Source of the DNA: Parabacteroides sp. PFB2-10
GTDB lineage: Bacteria > Bacteroidota > Bacteroidia > Bacteroidales > Tannerellaceae
DNA length: 64,000 bases
Direction of reading: 5' to 3'
NCBI RefSeq assembly: GCF_029893085.1
Contig: NZ_JARXWI010000007.1
Span: forward strand, 62,001-126,000
This document shows, piece after piece, positions 16,641 to 26,044 of the stretch. Positions within the stretch are counted from its first letter, which is position 1, and every line of letters starts with the position of its first letter. Under the pieces are notes generated by a model that saw nothing but the letters and a program-made list of their open reading frames with translations, was not told the DNA's origin and ran no database searches. Made by a program: the position numbers and the translations under genes.

Positions 16641-17090
16641 CTATGAAAGTAATCGCTTAACCGTTTCCGAAATCGCTTTACCTTCAGCTTTGCCGGCCAA
16701 TAGTTTGGTCGCCGTACCCATCACCTTACCCATGTCCTGAGGACCTGAGGCGCCAACCTGCAGAATGATCTCTTTCAATGCTGCTTCCAGCTCTTCAGAA
16801 GACATCTGTTTCGGCAAATACACTTCGATATACGATACCTCTTCCAATTCCGGAGCAGCCAGGTCGTCACGTCCTTGCTCTTTATAAATAGTGGCACTGT
16901 CTTTCCGTTGTTTCACCATTTTCTGAAGAATCTTCACGGCAGTTTCGTCATTTAACTCACCGTCGCCTCCTTTAGCCGTTTTAGCTTCCAGAAACTCTTT
17001 CTTTATACCGCGCAGCGCTTGCAAACGTACTTTTTCTTTTGCCAGCATGGCGGCTTTAATGTCTTCACTGATTTGATCAAACAGGTTCAT
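16641..17090 (-). CDS. GatB/YqeY domain protein
   Basis: A 149-residue protein of the YqeY family, related to the tRNA-binding tail domain of GatB. Seen: MLAKEKVRLQALRGIKKEF, the KQRKDSA(T)IYKEQGR(D)DLA block, and the tail MGKVMGTATKLLAGKAEG. It is a common companion of ftsZ in Bacteroidetes, 32 bases behind it. The role is unproven; tRNA or ribosome contact is inferred from the domain. Confidence 0.88.
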   Translation of the reverse strand: MNLFDQISEDIKAAMLAKEKVRLQALRGIKKEFLEAKTAKGGDGELNDETAVKILQKMVKQRKDSATIYKEQGRDDLAAPELEEVSYIEVYLPKQMSSEELEAALKEIILQVGASGPQDMGKVMGTATKLLAGKAEGKAISETVKRLLS

Positions 17091-17122
17091 TGTTTTATAG
17101 TTTTAAGATTATTGTTTTACTT

Positions 17123-18463
17123 TCAATTAAAAAATGAGATCACAGGCGAATCACCCTCCGAAGCACTCTCTTTTCCGGCAGGTTGCTCGAACAGGAATCC
17201 GGCAGGCTCTTCCACTTTGGCTTTTGCGCGCAACTGAGCCACCAATTTGGCATCCCGGTTATAGGGCGGTTTGTCTTCCAAGAGGGAAATCATGGCGTCG
17301 TTATCAAGCTCGTTATCAGTGAGCACAACAATATGCGCGCGCTGAATCAACTTACCACCCTTGGCATCGGGACCATAATATTTTGCAATAAGCTCGCGCT
17401 CTTCACGTTCCTTAGCCAGACGATCTTCCTGAGAGCCGGTCTCTTCCTCCGCTTCGCGCATGCGCTTTTCAGCAATCTGTGGTATATCTTCCATCGTAAA
17501 GCCGGTAGCCAGAATAGTGATCTTCACCTTATTGCCTAAGGTATTATCAATAGCTGTTCCCCAGATCACCTCCACATAGCGGTTGGCTTCGGCCATAAAT
17601 TCATGGATATAGGTCATTTCTTCCATCAAGAGTTCGTTGTCCTGGCTGAAATAAACATTCAGAAGCACTCGTTTGGCGTTCTTTACGTTTTTATTCCCAA
17701 GCAACGGCGAGTTAAGGGCATCTTCCAAAGCCAGGCGAACACGTTCATCACCTTCTCCGAATCCGTTACTCATCAGGGCGACACCACCATCCTTCATGGT
17801 CGTTTTCACATCGGCAAAGTCAAGATTGATGATACCCGGCATCGTGATAATCTCAGCAATACTCTTAGCCGCAGTAGTCAGCGTATCATCCGCTCTGCGG
17901 AAAGCATTCATCACCGTAAGGTCAGCATATATATCACGCAGCTTCTCGTTATTGATCACCAATAGAGCATCCACGCTCTTCGCGATCTCCTCCACCCCAT
18001 TCAAGGCCTGTATTATCTTCTTTTCACCTTCAAAAAGGAAAGGGATCGTGACAATACCTACTGTTAGCAGTCCCATATCGCGGGCTACCTGTGCAATAAC
18101 CGGAGCGGCTCCTGTTCCGGTGCCCCCTCCCATACCGGCCGTGATAAAGACCATTTTGGTACCATCGGTCAACATATTGCGCAACTCATCCGCACTCTCT
18201 TCCGCAGCCAAGCGAGCTCTTTCCGGTTTATTTCCGGCGCCCAAACCCTGGGTAATCTTCTTTCCCAGAATAATTTTATCCGGCACATTGGAACGATCCA
18301 GCGCCTGTCGGTCGGTATTACACAAGACAAACGATACATCGTGTATACCCTCCTCGTACATATGGCTCACAGCATTACCGCCACCGCCTCCTACTCCAAT
18401 AACCTTTATGATAATAGGATTACCTGATTCGTAATCAAATTCCAATAATGTATCTTCGTCCAT
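17123..18463 (-). CDS. ftsZ: Cell division protein FtsZ
   Basis: Tubulin-like GTPase that forms the Z ring. Seen: GVGGGGGNAVSHM near residue 25, the tubulin signature GGGTGTGAAPVIAQ, and the catalytic T7 region of the form NLDFADVKTTM. The C-terminal linker is acidic (REAEEETGSQEDRLAKEREE) and the protein ends in DSPVISFFN, which should be the conserved tail that binds FtsA. 446 residues. It lies 36 bases after ftsA. Confidence 0.97.
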   Translation of the reverse strand: MDEDTLLEFDYESGNPIIIKVIGVGGGGGNAVSHMYEEGIHDVSFVLCNTDRQALDRSNVPDKIILGKKITQGLGAGNKPERARLAAEESADELRNMLTDGTKMVFITAGMGGGTGTGAAPVIAQVARDMGLLTVGIVTIPFLFEGEKKIIQALNGVEEIAKSVDALLVINNEKLRDIYADLTVMNAFRRADDTLTTAAKSIAEIITMPGIINLDFADVKTTMKDGGVALMSNGFGEGDERVRLALEDALNSPLLGNKNVKNAKRVLLNVYFSQDNELLMEEMTYIHEFMAEANRYVEVIWGTAIDNTLGNKVKITILATGFTMEDIPQIAEKRMREAEEETGSQEDRLAKEREERELIAKYYGPDAKGGKLIQRAHIVVLTDNELDNDAMISLLEDKPPYNRDAKLVAQLRAKAKVEEPAGFLFEQPAGKESASEGDSPVISFFN

Positions 18464-18499
18464 AGCTTATACGCTTTATTTTTTCTTTCCAATTATTTA

Positions 18500-19870
18500 T
18501 TAATCAACATCGTCAAACAAGCCACCTATCTTATCAAACAAGTTGGCGCCAAATCGTATTTTCTTCTTCTCTGGCTTCTCTACTTTCTCTTTTTCAGCCT
18601 TTTTGGCCGCTTCTTTGCGTTGACGCTCTTTTTCTTTCTCTTCCTCAGCTATTCTTATTTCTTCCTCATCCACGGGGAATAAAGACTCTTCTTTCGGCGG
18701 AGCCTGGGATACAACCGGCGGCACATAGGCACAATTGATGCTTCCCTGAGATAAAAGACCTATGGAAACATAATATTCCGGTGTGGGAATAGCCTCATCA
18801 TCCTGTAAATCCTGGCGCAAAGTAGCCCAACGGATATCCATCTTCAGACGTTTGTGCATCGTTTCCATCAGGTTACGCATGTCCGAACCACCACCGGTTA
18901 TCACAAGGCCAGCACCTAATCCTTTCAAGACCTCCTCACTTCCCAACCGGGCATATACATTTTCCAGGATTTCCTTCACGCGAGACTCTATCACATAATT
19001 GATTTCGGCCAGCTTAATCCCACTAAGACCTACGCCATCGGCCGAATGCACCCGAATGGTTTCATCACTTTCCAGATCGGCCACTGCGTTTCCATAATCA
19101 ACTTTGATGCGTTCAGCTTCCGATTCAACCAGATGAAGTGAGGTAAGGTCTTTGGTAATCAGATTGCCTCCCAACGGAATCACAGCCAGTTTTTCCAGTT
19201 TTCCCCCTTTCAATACCGTGACCGAAGTGACTCCGGCGCCAAAATCTATCAGGGCACAACCCAATTTCTTTTCATCTTCGCCAAGAACCGCATCCGACAA
19301 GGCCAGAGGAGAAATCAGAATGCCTGCCAATTCGAGTCCGGTGCGTTCGATGGAGTTTTCAATATGCCGGCGGATCGACGGACGCCCCACGATCAGTTTA
19401 TAATGGACTTCCACTTTATTAAAAGGAACACCTACCGGATTCTGTTCCAGTTTACCATCCACATAGTAGGTTGGCGAAACGATTCCGTAAACATGCCACC
19501 CCTTGGGTTGGTAGGTACGACAGTCTTCCAGAAGCATGTCCTTGATATCTTCCGTCAGAACACTCTCTTCCATCATCTCCTTCACAACAGAGTAATCAAT
19601 GGAATGAAGCGATTGGCCTCCGACACCAACATAGACTTTCGCAATCTTTCCACCTTTCAGATTGGCTTCAAGCTTTTTCACCAGACGTTTGATTTTTGCT
19701 GCCGTTTCTTCAATATTGAAGATGATTCCGCGGCGAATCGCACCACCAGCCTCTTCGCTATCGGAGGCAAGAACACGGATAACGCCTGTTGCGCGATCTT
19801 TCTGTCCGACCATACCGATCAAACGAGACGTGCCCAGGTCGATTACTGCTATAAAGTCTCTGTATGCCAT
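18500..19870 (-). CDS. ftsA: Cell division protein FtsA
   Basis: Actin-like protein that anchors FtsZ to the membrane. Residues 1-370 hold the ATPase core: FIAVIDLGTSRL for phosphate 1, ALIDFGAGVTSVTV for phosphate 2 and VITGGGSDMRNL for adenosine. A Lys/Glu-rich linker of about 50 residues leads to a terminal amphipathic helix (ANLFDKIGGLFDDVD), the membrane-targeting sequence. An upstream ATG at 19891 would overlap ftsQ and add seven residues; the ATG at 19870, with AAGGAT before it, fits the family better. 456 residues. Confidence 0.95.
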   Translation of the reverse strand: MAYRDFIAVIDLGTSRLIGMVGQKDRATGVIRVLASDSEEAGGAIRRGIIFNIEETAAKIKRLVKKLEANLKGGKIAKVYVGVGGQSLHSIDYSVVKEMMEESVLTEDIKDMLLEDCRTYQPKGWHVYGIVSPTYYVDGKLEQNPVGVPFNKVEVHYKLIVGRPSIRRHIENSIERTGLELAGILISPLALSDAVLGEDEKKLGCALIDFGAGVTSVTVLKGGKLEKLAVIPLGGNLITKDLTSLHLVESEAERIKVDYGNAVADLESDETIRVHSADGVGLSGIKLAEINYVIESRVKEILENVYARLGSEEVLKGLGAGLVITGGGSDMRNLMETMHKRLKMDIRWATLRQDLQDDEAIPTPEYYVSIGLLSQGSINCAYVPPVVSQAPPKEESLFPVDEEEIRIAEEEKEKERQRKEAAKKAEKEKVEKPEKKKIRFGANLFDKIGGLFDDVD

Positions 19871-19875
19871 ATCCT

Positions 19876-20604
19876 TTATTTTTTCGTACATACTATCTGA
19901 TTCTTATACTTAAGATTGATCACACTATATTTATTCCAACCCATTTTAGGGATGGCTTGTTTATAAAACAATTGCAAATTGGCCAGTTTTTCTTCGTAAC
20001 TGTCTATGGAGCCCAACAGAATGCGGTGATCTCCAACACGCGGCACAAGTTCAATCTCCTGCCCCGGAGTCACATTAATCTGCTCTATCTGGTTGTTCCA
20101 GAATTCATTCTTATGCAAAAATAAGGCAAATTTGTATAAATCATTCATAGCAAACGCTTTTTCGATATGTCCGGTTGCAATCGGTACATGGGCGACATAG
20201 CGTTGGCTCAACGGCATACTGCTGCCCGCGTTATCAATATAATAGCTTCCATGAATACTCATCACCCGAAGGAGTGGCATCTTCTGGCTCACCTCCAGTT
20301 TGATTTTTCCGGAAGGTGTTTTATAGACCTCCACACGGGCGATCATTTGATTCTTCTTCAGTTCCTCTTCGATCAGCTCCGTATTGACAGCATACATCGG
20401 CTTGTCGATAGGAGAAAGATTAGCCCGTTTCAGTAAAGAGATCACATCCTGCTCGCTCACAAAATGTTTATCCAGACTATCACGCACGATAATCTCCAGG
20501 CCTTCACATGTTTTATTCACCGACCGGTCTTTCAGAAAGACGGAGGCCGCAACAATATAAAAGCCGAATAACAAGGCTATCAATATGGAGAACAGACGAA
20601 CCAT
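19876..20604 (-). CDS. ftsQ: Cell division protein FtsQ
   Basis: Bitopic divisome protein of 242 residues: a short cytoplasmic start, one membrane helix (LFSILIALLFGFYIVAASVF) and a periplasmic part. The polypeptide is divergent from proteobacterial FtsQ, as is usual in Bacteroidetes; position between murC and ftsA supports the call. The start overlaps the murC stop as TGATG; a GTG one codon upstream is possible. A conserved patch is EVYKTPSGKIKLEVSQKMPL. Confidence 0.9.
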   Translation of the reverse strand: MVRLFSILIALLFGFYIVAASVFLKDRSVNKTCEGLEIIVRDSLDKHFVSEQDVISLLKRANLSPIDKPMYAVNTELIEEELKKNQMIARVEVYKTPSGKIKLEVSQKMPLLRVMSIHGSYYIDNAGSSMPLSQRYVAHVPIATGHIEKAFAMNDLYKFALFLHKNEFWNNQIEQINVTPGQEIELVPRVGDHRILLGSIDSYEEKLANLQLFYKQAIPKMGWNKYSVINLKYKNQIVCTKK

Positions 20605-21992
20605 CACACTTTATTTCTCTTTTTTTCCAATACTTCTTTGACCGGTTTGACCAAGCGGTCGATATCTCCGGCTCCCAACATCAGTACAACATCGAAAGCA
20701 TGTCCCTTTACCCAATCCAACAGATCCTCTTTCCGGCACAACCTCTTGTCCGACAGCGTGACCTTGTCTAAGATCAGTTGCGAAGTAACTCCCGGAATAG
20801 GCATTTCCCGAGCCGGATAGATATCCAACAGGATCAGTTCGTCCAACAAAGAGAGGCTCTCGGCAAAACCATCCACAAAATCCCTGGTACGGGAATAAAG
20901 ATGGGGCTGGAAAATACCCGTCACCTTCCGGTCGGGATAGAGCGCTTTGACCGACCGGATACTGGCTTCCAGTTCCATCGGATGATGCGCATAGTCATCG
21001 ATCAACACAATATCTTCCTCTTTCAACTGGAAGTCGAAACGGCGCTGCGGCCCGGCAAAGCTGGCGATTCCCCGTTTCAGTTCCTCTTCCGTCACCCCGT
21101 TAAGCCAGGCAACAGCCATGGCCACTACGGCATTTTCGATATTCACCCGAACAGGCACACCAAGCTGCACATCGCGGACAGCCACATCCGGTCCGACAAA
21201 ATCAAAAAAGATATCTCCGTTGCCGATGCGTATGTTTTCGGCAAAGAAATCACCGCCTTCTTCCGCCGAATAGGTAAACAGACGAACTCCCGGTTGCAAC
21301 CGTGGGGTCACCGCTATATCCTTTCGCATAATCAGGCAGCCTTCCGGGCGAATCAGGGAGGTGAAATGTTCGAAACTCTCCCGGTAGCTTTGAGCATCGC
21401 CATAGATATCCAGGTGATCCGGATCGGCCGAGGTGATCACCGCCATATAAGGAGTCAGTTGATGAAACGAACGATCGAACTCATCGGCCTCAATAACCGT
21501 CAGGTCACTCTTATCCGAGAGCATCAAGTTCGATCCCCAATTTTTTAATATGCCACCCAGAAAGGCATTACAATCCACATGCGACTGCTTCAACACATGA
21601 GCCGTTATGGAAGAGGTTGTTGTCTTGCCATGCGTTCCCGCAATACACAGCCCCCGGGCGCTGCGGGTAATCTCCCCTAAGAGTTGCGCCCGTTTCATCA
21701 CCGTGAAACCCTTTTCGCGGAACCAGGACAGTTCTGTATGATCATTGGGCACCGCCGGCGTATATACCACCAACGTATCCGCCGGATTTTTACACCAGGC
21801 TGGTATCAATGCCACATTATCCTCATAATGAATCTCAGCGCCCTCGGCATTCAACTGCTCGGTTAAGACAGAAGAGGTTCTGTCGTAGCCCGCTACCTTT
21901 TTCCCTTTCGACAGGAAGTAACGCACCAGGGCGCTCATGCCTATGCCGCCGGCTCCTACAAAATAAAGAGATTGTATATCGTTTAATTGCAT
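20604..21992 (-). CDS. murC: UDP-N-acetylmuramate-L-alanine ligase
   Basis: Cytosolic Mur ligase that adds L-Ala to UDP-MurNAc with ATP. Seen: the UDP-binding start YFVGAGGIGMSALVRYFLSKG, the P-loop GTHGKTTTSS, EADEFDRSFHQL and the C-terminal VLMLGAGDIDRL. 462 residues. Its ATG overlaps the murG stop as TAATG and its stop overlaps ftsQ, so the three are coupled. Confidence 0.96.
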   Translation of the reverse strand: MQLNDIQSLYFVGAGGIGMSALVRYFLSKGKKVAGYDRTSSVLTEQLNAEGAEIHYEDNVALIPAWCKNPADTLVVYTPAVPNDHTELSWFREKGFTVMKRAQLLGEITRSARGLCIAGTHGKTTTSSITAHVLKQSHVDCNAFLGGILKNWGSNLMLSDKSDLTVIEADEFDRSFHQLTPYMAVITSADPDHLDIYGDAQSYRESFEHFTSLIRPEGCLIMRKDIAVTPRLQPGVRLFTYSAEEGGDFFAENIRIGNGDIFFDFVGPDVAVRDVQLGVPVRVNIENAVVAMAVAWLNGVTEEELKRGIASFAGPQRRFDFQLKEEDIVLIDDYAHHPMELEASIRSVKALYPDRKVTGIFQPHLYSRTRDFVDGFAESLSLLDELILLDIYPAREMPIPGVTSQLILDKVTLSDKRLCRKEDLLDWVKGHAFDVVLMLGAGDIDRLVKPVKEVLEKKRNKV

Positions 21993-23095
21993 TATCGTTT
22001 AATTATTTTCACTATTTCATCTACGATCCGTTCCGCGCTCTGTCGTTCGGCCATCAGGCCGATATGACGGCTCAAACCAGCCAGACATGCCTCATCGCCC
22101 ACCACCTGCAACGCCAAAGGTATCAACTTTTCCACGGCCTCCTTATCGGCCACAAACAAAGCGGCTTCTTTTTCCACCAAGGCCATCGCGTTTTTGGTCT
22201 GATGGTCTTCCGCTACATTAGGCGAAGGCACCAGAATCACCGGTTTCTCCAACAGACACAACTCCGAGATAGAGCTTGCCCCGGCACGCGATATAACCAG
22301 ATCGGCCGCCTCGTATGCATAATCCATACGCGTAATAAATTCAGAACACCAGATAGAAGGCGACTTATAAGGTTCCAGTTTGTTTTGAGCCTCTTGATAG
22401 TAATAGCGGCCCGTTTGCCAGATAAACTGCACACCTGAACCAGCTATTGCCTCCAGATGTTCCTGCACACTCCGGTTGACAGTGCCTGCTCCCAGACTTC
22501 CGCCCACGATCAATATGGTTTTCTTCTCCGCCGAAAGGCCAAAGAAGGCCAATGCCTCTTCCCGTTTTCCTTTGGCCTGTTCCAGGTCTTTGCGCACCGG
22601 ATTACCTGTCAACACGATCCTTTCTTTGGGGAAAAACTTCTCCATGCCTTCGTACGCCACACATACTCTGTCGGCTCTTTTCGCCAATAGTTTATTGGTG
22701 ACCCCGGCATACGAGTTTTGCTCCTGCAGCAGAATGGGAACACCTACCGACGAGGCCATCCACAAAGTCGGGCCACTGGCATATCCACCCACACCAATCG
22801 CGATGTCCGGACGAAACTCTTTGACTGTCTTCTTCGCCAAACGAAGGCTTTTCAACAGACGCGCCAATACCTTAAAGTTCTTCAATAGATGCGCCCGATC
22901 CAAACCGCTAACCGGCAATCCAACAATCGGATAACCCGCTGCCGGCACCTTCTCCATCTCCATCCGGTTCTCGGCTCCGACAAAAAGGATGTCCGCGTCC
23001 GGAAAACGCTCCCGAAAGCAATTGGCGATCGAAATGGCCGGAAAGATATGTCCGCCTGTGCCACCGCCGCTGATAATCAGTTTATATGGTTTCAT
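21992..23095 (-). CDS. murG: Lipid II synthase, GlcNAc transferase MurG
   Basis: Peripheral membrane glycosyltransferase (GT28) that converts lipid I to lipid II at the inner face of the membrane. Seen: the glycine-rich loop ISGGGTGGHIFPA at the start, GVGGYASGP, and the donor-site block VISRAGASSISEL. 367 residues. ATGA overlap with ftsW upstream and one-base overlap with murC downstream. Confidence 0.97.
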   Translation of the reverse strand: MKPYKLIISGGGTGGHIFPAISIANCFRERFPDADILFVGAENRMEMEKVPAAGYPIVGLPVSGLDRAHLLKNFKVLARLLKSLRLAKKTVKEFRPDIAIGVGGYASGPTLWMASSVGVPILLQEQNSYAGVTNKLLAKRADRVCVAYEGMEKFFPKERIVLTGNPVRKDLEQAKGKREEALAFFGLSAEKKTILIVGGSLGAGTVNRSVQEHLEAIAGSGVQFIWQTGRYYYQEAQNKLEPYKSPSIWCSEFITRMDYAYEAADLVISRAGASSISELCLLEKPVILVPSPNVAEDHQTKNAMALVEKEAALFVADKEAVEKLIPLALQVVGDEACLAGLSRHIGLMAERQSAERIVDEIVKIIKR

Positions 23096-24387
23096 ACGTT
23101 TGCTTCTTCTATGGTCTCCACCTCAATCGAGGCAAGTACCGATTCTATCTCCTGATCGCTCATATCTGTTTGCAAAACACCTTCCATTTCTTCTTCCAAC
23201 AGTTCATCCTCCTCATTCCCCATACCGGCACCAAATCGGCTAATGCTTAATATGATACCGATATAGACACAGGTAATCAGAGTCGATGTTCCTCCGCGAC
23301 TGATCAGGGGCAAAGGTTGTCCTGTCACCGGAATAAGGTCGACAGCCACCGCCATATTGGCAAATGCCTGCACCACAATCACCAATCCGCATCCCATCAC
23401 CAGGAACTTGGCAAAAGAGCTCTCGCAACGCCGGGCAATGATCCCAACGCGAAAAAGCAATATAACATACAACAAAAGAACGAATAATCCGCCAACAATG
23501 CCTAATTCCTCAATGATAATTGCATAAATAAAGTCAGAATAGGCCTGTGGCAGGAAGTCGCGCTGCTGTCCGTGTCCGGGCATCTTACCTACCACTCCTC
23601 CCCGGGCAATGGCTATTTTGGCATGAATCTCCTGATAATGATCATCCGTAATAACGATAACTCCATTGGCATCTACCTTTTCCTCCGGTGGATGGATCGC
23701 TCGCTCAATACGCCCTTTGGCAGTCAAGAGGCGTCCCTCCAGCCGATCCGGGAGTTTTTGTATGACATCGACCGGGGTGACATAGAGTAAGAAAAGAAAA
23801 AGCGCCAGCGAAGCAAGGAGGATTGCCCCTAAGCGAAACACCCGCCAGAAAGGCAACTGCCCGATGAACATCATCAGATAACAGATACCAAAAAGCATAA
23901 CGGCCGTAGAAATATTATCGCCAAAGATGATTCCGCAGGTCACCCCCGCAGCAATCAATATGGTATTAAAAATCTGTTTCTCTGTGAATCGATTCCGAAG
24001 GCTAAGCATAAAAGCCGTAAATACGATCAAAGAGAGTTTGGCTATCTCCGAAGGTTGAAACTGAATACCGAAAAGTTTAATCCATCGGGTCGTATCGTTG
24101 ATCTCTACTCCGATATAAGGAGCCAACAAGAGCAGTACAATAGATATAGGCAAAAAAATGATCAACAGGGAAAAATACTTACTCGGGAAGTTATGAATCA
24201 CAAGTATCACTACGAATCCCCCCAGAAGGAAAGAGGCATGTCGTACGATAGGCGCCCAATGATTGGCATTTTTATAAGCCAACGTACTGGTTGCACTGAA
24301 CACCTCCACCAACGAGATCAGGCAAAAGAACATAAAGATGATCCATATCACCCGGTCGCCTTTAAATAGTTTACTTGCTAAATCCAC
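23092..24387 (-). CDS. ftsW: SEDS peptidoglycan polymerase FtsW
   Basis: Polytopic membrane glycosyltransferase of septal peptidoglycan, working with FtsI. It shows the SEDS hallmarks: LFGIQFQPSEIAKLSLIVF, a long periplasmic loop (LPDRLEGRLLTAKGRIERAI and after), GHGQQRDFLPQAYSDFIYA and ISRGGTSTLITCVYIGI. 431 residues with an acidic C-terminal tail of about 45 residues beyond the last helix. The 213-bp space before it is unlike the rest of the cluster and holds repeat copy B, so it may have its own promoter, though none is evident. Confidence 0.95.
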   Translation of the reverse strand: MDLASKLFKGDRVIWIIFMFFCLISLVEVFSATSTLAYKNANHWAPIVRHASFLLGGFVVILVIHNFPSKYFSLLIIFLPISIVLLLLAPYIGVEINDTTRWIKLFGIQFQPSEIAKLSLIVFTAFMLSLRNRFTEKQIFNTILIAAGVTCGIIFGDNISTAVMLFGICYLMMFIGQLPFWRVFRLGAILLASLALFLFLLYVTPVDVIQKLPDRLEGRLLTAKGRIERAIHPPEEKVDANGVIVITDDHYQEIHAKIAIARGGVVGKMPGHGQQRDFLPQAYSDFIYAIIIEELGIVGGLFVLLLYVILLFRVGIIARRCESSFAKFLVMGCGLVIVVQAFANMAVAVDLIPVTGQPLPLISRGGTSTLITCVYIGIILSISRFGAGMGNEEDELLEEEMEGVLQTDMSDQEIESVLASIEVETIEEANV

Positions 24388-24431
24388 TCTTTTTCTTTTT
24401 AAAAATCATACATAGAAAACCACACTCATCC

Positions 24432-24560
24432 ATTTGACATTTTGTCATTTTCGCGGGAGAATTTTTCCAAAATGGTAGGACTTTGTGAAAAAACTCCCGG
24501 GAGAAACATTTTTTAACGTATCATATTGTAAACCAAAACGGTCGTTTTGCTTACATTTTG
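24432..24560 (-). repeat. Dispersed CTCCCGGGAG element, copy B
   Basis: Minus-strand copy in the murD-ftsW gap. In that direction: hairpin TGTAAGCAAAACG / CGTTTTGGTTTACA, then ACGTTAAAAAATGTTTCTCC, the palindrome CTCCCGGGAG (24494-24503), an AAAGTCCTACC variant and a TTCTCCCGCGAAAAT block. It is oriented with transcription and would sit in the mRNA between murD and ftsW. The short pair TCCCT/AGGGA around 24574-24588 lies just before it. Confidence 0.8.
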
Positions 24561-24600
24561 ACAACAGCACTTTTCCCTAAAAAAGGGATATTTTTTACAA

Positions 24601-25995
24601 TTAGAGGTCGCGCACCGCCTCCTTAAACTGTTCACCGCGGTCTTCGTAGTTCTTAAACAAATCGAAGCTGGCGCAACAGGGAGAAAGCAATACCGTATCT
24701 CCTTTCTGAGCCAGGCGATACGCGATCGCTACGGCTTCCTGCATGGAACGGGCATCTTCAATCTGCTCTACCTTGCCATCAAAGAAGGCATGCAACTTTG
24801 TATTGTCAACACCCAGAAAGATCAAGGCACGCACCTTGTTTTTAACAAGCTCCTCGATCTCGGTATAATCATTCCCTTTATCGGTTCCTCCGAGAATCAA
24901 CACCACTTTGGTCTGCATACTCTCCAAGGCATACCAGCAGGAGTTCACATTTGTCGCCTTCGAATCGTTGATATAATCGACTCCACGCACACGAGCCACC
25001 TTCTCCAAGCGGTGTTCCACGCCTTTAAAGTCGCTCAGCGAGGCACGGATTTTCTCATCCTGAATATCGAGCACCTTCGCCGCAATGCCCGAAGCCATCG
25101 AATTATATAGGTTATGTGTGCCCGTCAAGGCTAACAGATCTTCTTCCATCGTAAACTTACCATGGGTTGTTTCGATCGCCAGATGACTGTCCTCCATATA
25201 GGCCTTCACCCCCTGCTTATGCTCCAGGGCAAAAGGATAAAGGGTTGCCTGAGGATGCAGCTTTTCCAGTTCGCGGGAGATCACCGGATCGTCATTCCAG
25301 AAAATAAAGGCATCCTCCTCTGTCTGGTTACGCAGGATACGGAACTTAGCATCCACATAATTCTGCATCTTATAATCATACCGATCCAGATGATCCGGTG
25401 TTATATTCAACAAGACGGCAACATCCGCCTTGAAATCATACATATTATCCAATTGGAAACTACTCAACTCAATAATATACACCTCATGCGGATCTTCCGC
25501 CACCTGAAGTGCCAAGCTGTTGCCTACATTGCCTGCCAGTCCGACATCGAGCCCCGCCTCTTTCAGGATGTGATAGGTCAGCATCGTGGTAGTTGTCTTT
25601 CCGTTGCTACCGGTGATACAGACCATCCGGGCATGCGTATACCGACCGGCAAATTCTATTTCCGAGATAATGGGAATGCCCTTCTCTTTCAGTTTCTTGA
25701 TGATAGGAGCCTTATCCGATATACCGGGGCTTTTCACCACTTCATCGGCGTTGAGGATCAGCTCTTCCGTATGTTTCCCCTCTTCCCAGGTAATACCACG
25801 CGCATTCAACATCTCTTGGTAGACAGGGGCTATCGTCGAGAAATCCGACAGAAAGACATCCATGCCTTTCGCTTTTGCCAGAGCAGCCGCTCCGGTTCCG
25901 CTTTCACCGCCACCTAATACAACAATAAGCCCCTCCGACCTCCCCCCAGGGGAGGCTAAAGATGCTTCTATTTTATTTTGTTCTCTCTTTTCCAT
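24601..25995 (-). CDS. murD: UDP-MurNAc-L-Ala-D-Glu ligase MurD, repeat-derived N-terminus
   Basis: Cytosolic Mur ligase that adds D-Glu to UDP-MurNAc-L-Ala. Seen: LIVVLGGGESGTGAAALAK for UDP binding, the P-loop GSNGKTTTTML, NITPDHLDRY, HNLYNSMASGIAAK and NDSKATN. The catalytic part starts only at residue 23; the first 22 residues include EASLASPGGRSEG, which is encoded by one arm of a G/C-rich inverted repeat. No ATG, GTG or TTG is found between the repeat and the conserved core, so translation must pass through the repeat from the ATG at 25995. 464 residues. Confidence 0.95.
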   Translation of the reverse strand: MEKREQNKIEASLASPGGRSEGLIVVLGGGESGTGAAALAKAKGMDVFLSDFSTIAPVYQEMLNARGITWEEGKHTEELILNADEVVKSPGISDKAPIIKKLKEKGIPIISEIEFAGRYTHARMVCITGSNGKTTTTMLTYHILKEAGLDVGLAGNVGNSLALQVAEDPHEVYIIELSSFQLDNMYDFKADVAVLLNITPDHLDRYDYKMQNYVDAKFRILRNQTEEDAFIFWNDDPVISRELEKLHPQATLYPFALEHKQGVKAYMEDSHLAIETTHGKFTMEEDLLALTGTHNLYNSMASGIAAKVLDIQDEKIRASLSDFKGVEHRLEKVARVRGVDYINDSKATNVNSCWYALESMQTKVVLILGGTDKGNDYTEIEELVKNKVRALIFLGVDNTKLHAFFDGKVEQIEDARSMQEAVAIAYRLAQKGDTVLLSPCCASFDLFKNYEDRGEQFKEAVRDL

Positions 25996-26044
25996 CTTTC
26001 AATACTCTCTTTAGCCTCCCCTGGGGGGGAGGTTGGAGGGGCTT
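25927..26044. repeat. G/C-rich inverted repeat across murD start and mraY end
   Basis: Left arm 25927-25962 and right arm 26008-26044 are inverted copies with one substitution and one extra G, separated by 45 bases. Each arm also has an internal CCTCCCC/GGGGAGG palindrome. The left arm codes for murD residues; the right arm begins immediately after the mraY stop (in transcription order). This sequence type is, as I recall, a common interspersed repeat in Bacteroidales. Confidence 0.85.

Noticed and set aside
24388-24600. Frameshift or missing gene between murD and ftsW
   Set aside because: Both proteins are complete at the junction and no reading frame fills the gap; it is repeat sequence.
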